Positions 46,201 through 47,258 of a DNA stretch of 47,258 bases are shown in pieces. Where the stretch lies: the NCBI RefSeq assembly GCF_016278715.1, contig NZ_JADQBH010000223.1:1-47258 (forward strand). Reading direction: 5' to 3'. Position 1 is the first letter of the stretch; every line of letters begins with the position of its first letter. The position numbers and the translations under genes are program-made. This DNA comes from Marinilabilia sp. GTDB taxonomy: Bacteria; Bacteroidota; Bacteroidia; Bacteroidales; Marinilabiliaceae. Below the pieces are notes generated by a model. It saw only the letters and a list, made by a program, of their open reading frames with translations, was not told where the DNA came from and ran no database searches.

Positions 46201-47258
46201 ATGGGCCTGAAGAATTCTGTCTTGACTACTTATATATCTGGTTTTTTTCTTGTGTTCGGAACCTTAACTTCTGCACAAGATATTTCCATTGATCAACCTG
46301 GAGCCTCTTTCCCGGAAGAAGGAGGCGTAGCTACCATCACAGTACGGACAGACCTGATTGACCCGGTAAATAACATCACTGTAAATCTGGGTTTTTCGGG
46401 CAGTGCCACACTTGCCACAGATTATTCTGCAAGCCAAACCAGCATCCTCATTCCCGCCGGAATTGAATACGGAACTGCAACACTCACCGGTATCTCCGAC
46501 GAAATATTTGAGGGTACTGAAACCATAACTGTAGAAATCACCTCTGTATCAGGAGGCACAGCATCCGTCGGTTCTCCCGCTTCCCTGGATCTGCAAATCA
46601 CGGACAACGAAACAGCGCCCGAAGTTTCTATTTCAGCCAGCCCGACTTCTTTCGCTGAGAACAGCAGCACCACCATCACGCTTTCCATGACCCCGGCAAC
46701 CACAGAAACGGTAACCGTTAATTTGGCGGTGACCGATGGAACCACAACCGAAGGCGATTACAATTTCTCCGATACACAGGTACAGTTTGAAGCCGGGGAA
46801 ACTCAGCAACAATTTGTCATTTCCGGCAATGAAGATGGCATTTCGGAAGGAACGGAAACTTTTTCCATTGGAATCACCAATGTCACCGGAGGAAGTGCGA
46901 CCATGGGAACACAGGACACTCAAAACCTGGAGATAACCGACAACGACGGAACCCCTGCTGCTTCCATTTCTGCATCCGCTGCTTCTTTCAGTGAAGCGGC
47001 AGGAGCATCTGTCATCACAGTTTCGCTCAGCCCGGCATCTTCGCAGCCGGTAACCGTTGATTTGGGCGTCACTGGCGGTACGGCCTCAACAGATGATTAT
47101 CTTTTTCCGGATACCCAGGTTTCCTTTGCTGCAGGTGAAACTTCAAAACCTGTTACCATCACAGGCGATGACGACCTCATTTTTGAAGGCACAGAAACCC
47201 TGACAGTTGCAATTACCGGTGTTACAGGCGGAGGTGCATCCGTCGGTTCTCCCGCTTC
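46201..47258 (+). CDS. Calx-beta repeat surface protein (3' end outside window)
   Basis: ATG at 46201 is followed by a signal peptide (GFFLVFGTLTSAQ). At least three Calx-beta modules follow, each with a pattern such as SFAENSSTTITLSM, TTEGDYNFSDTQVQFEAGE and ITDN(D/E). The DNA segment GCATCCGTCGGTTCTCCCGC occurs at 46562 and again at the window end, showing recent module duplication. The frame is open to the last base, so the full length is unknown. Such proteins are usually large, calcium-binding adhesins or T9SS substrates; that is inference. Confidence 0.85.
   Translation, partial: MGLKNSVLTTYISGFFLVFGTLTSAQDISIDQPGASFPEEGGVATITVRTDLIDPVNNITVNLGFSGSATLATDYSASQTSILIPAGIEYGTATLTGISDEIFEGTETITVEITSVSGGTASVGSPASLDLQITDNETAPEVSISASPTSFAENSSTTITLSMTPATTETVTVNLAVTDGTTTEGDYNFSDTQVQFEAGETQQQFVISGNEDGISEGTETFSIGITNVTGGSATMGTQDTQNLEITDNDGTPAASISASAASFSEAAGASVITVSLSPASSQPVTVDLGVTGGTASTDDYLFPDTQVSFAAGETSKPVTITGDDDLIFEGTETLTVAITGVTGGGASVGSPA

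Overview
The window is a Bacteroidota chromosome segment, probably from a marine or sediment member near Marinilabiliales/Bacteroidales; the family-level placement is inference. The evidence is a type IX secretion C-terminal sorting domain, an HU-CCDC81/SPOR fusion protein, a SusB-type GH97, a BACON-GH5 lipoprotein, and promoter boxes of the Bacteroidota TAnnTTTG form. No rRNA, tRNA, CRISPR array or insertion sequence was seen.

Layout. Positions 1-23.9 kb are mostly housekeeping genes: a partial DUF4954-like gene and glmS; galE-rfbB (nucleotide sugars); an HU/SPOR protein; metG; ldcA-yraN-yjbR; an osmC-SDR-PBP1A operon; riboflavin synthase; a Cache-type histidine kinase; a polysaccharide deacetylase; a GH97 alpha-glucosidase; small VOC, membrane and HD-domain genes; a decayed DUF438 start; and a GH5 endoglucanase. 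Positions 24-33 kb form a nitric-oxide and redox region: quinol NO reductase, a PepSY membrane protein, an Rrf2 Fe-S regulator, the di-iron repair protein RIC, and an operon of a porin plus a covalently flavinylated FMN-binding protein. The porin is out of frame with its own signal peptide at an A8 tract. Intergenic regions here carry two families of short dispersed repeats.

Positions 33-41.5 kb hold the most interesting unit, a peptide natural-product (RiPP) cluster read on the minus strand. A 58-residue double-glycine precursor (40893-41069) is followed by an S41 protease lipoprotein, a radical SAM/SPASM maturase, a C39-peptidase ABC exporter and an HlyD-type adaptor. A small HTH protein lies upstream, and a DUF6624 protein and decayed reading frames lie downstream. 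The expected logic is that the SPASM enzyme modifies the Cys-containing core, PCAT cuts after GG and exports through the adaptor, and the S41 enzyme acts beyond the inner membrane on the product or as self-protection.

Positions 41.7-47.3 kb hold a T9SS-sorted surface protein, a membrane-anchored MutS-like ATPase, and the start of a large Calx-beta repeat protein cut by the window end.
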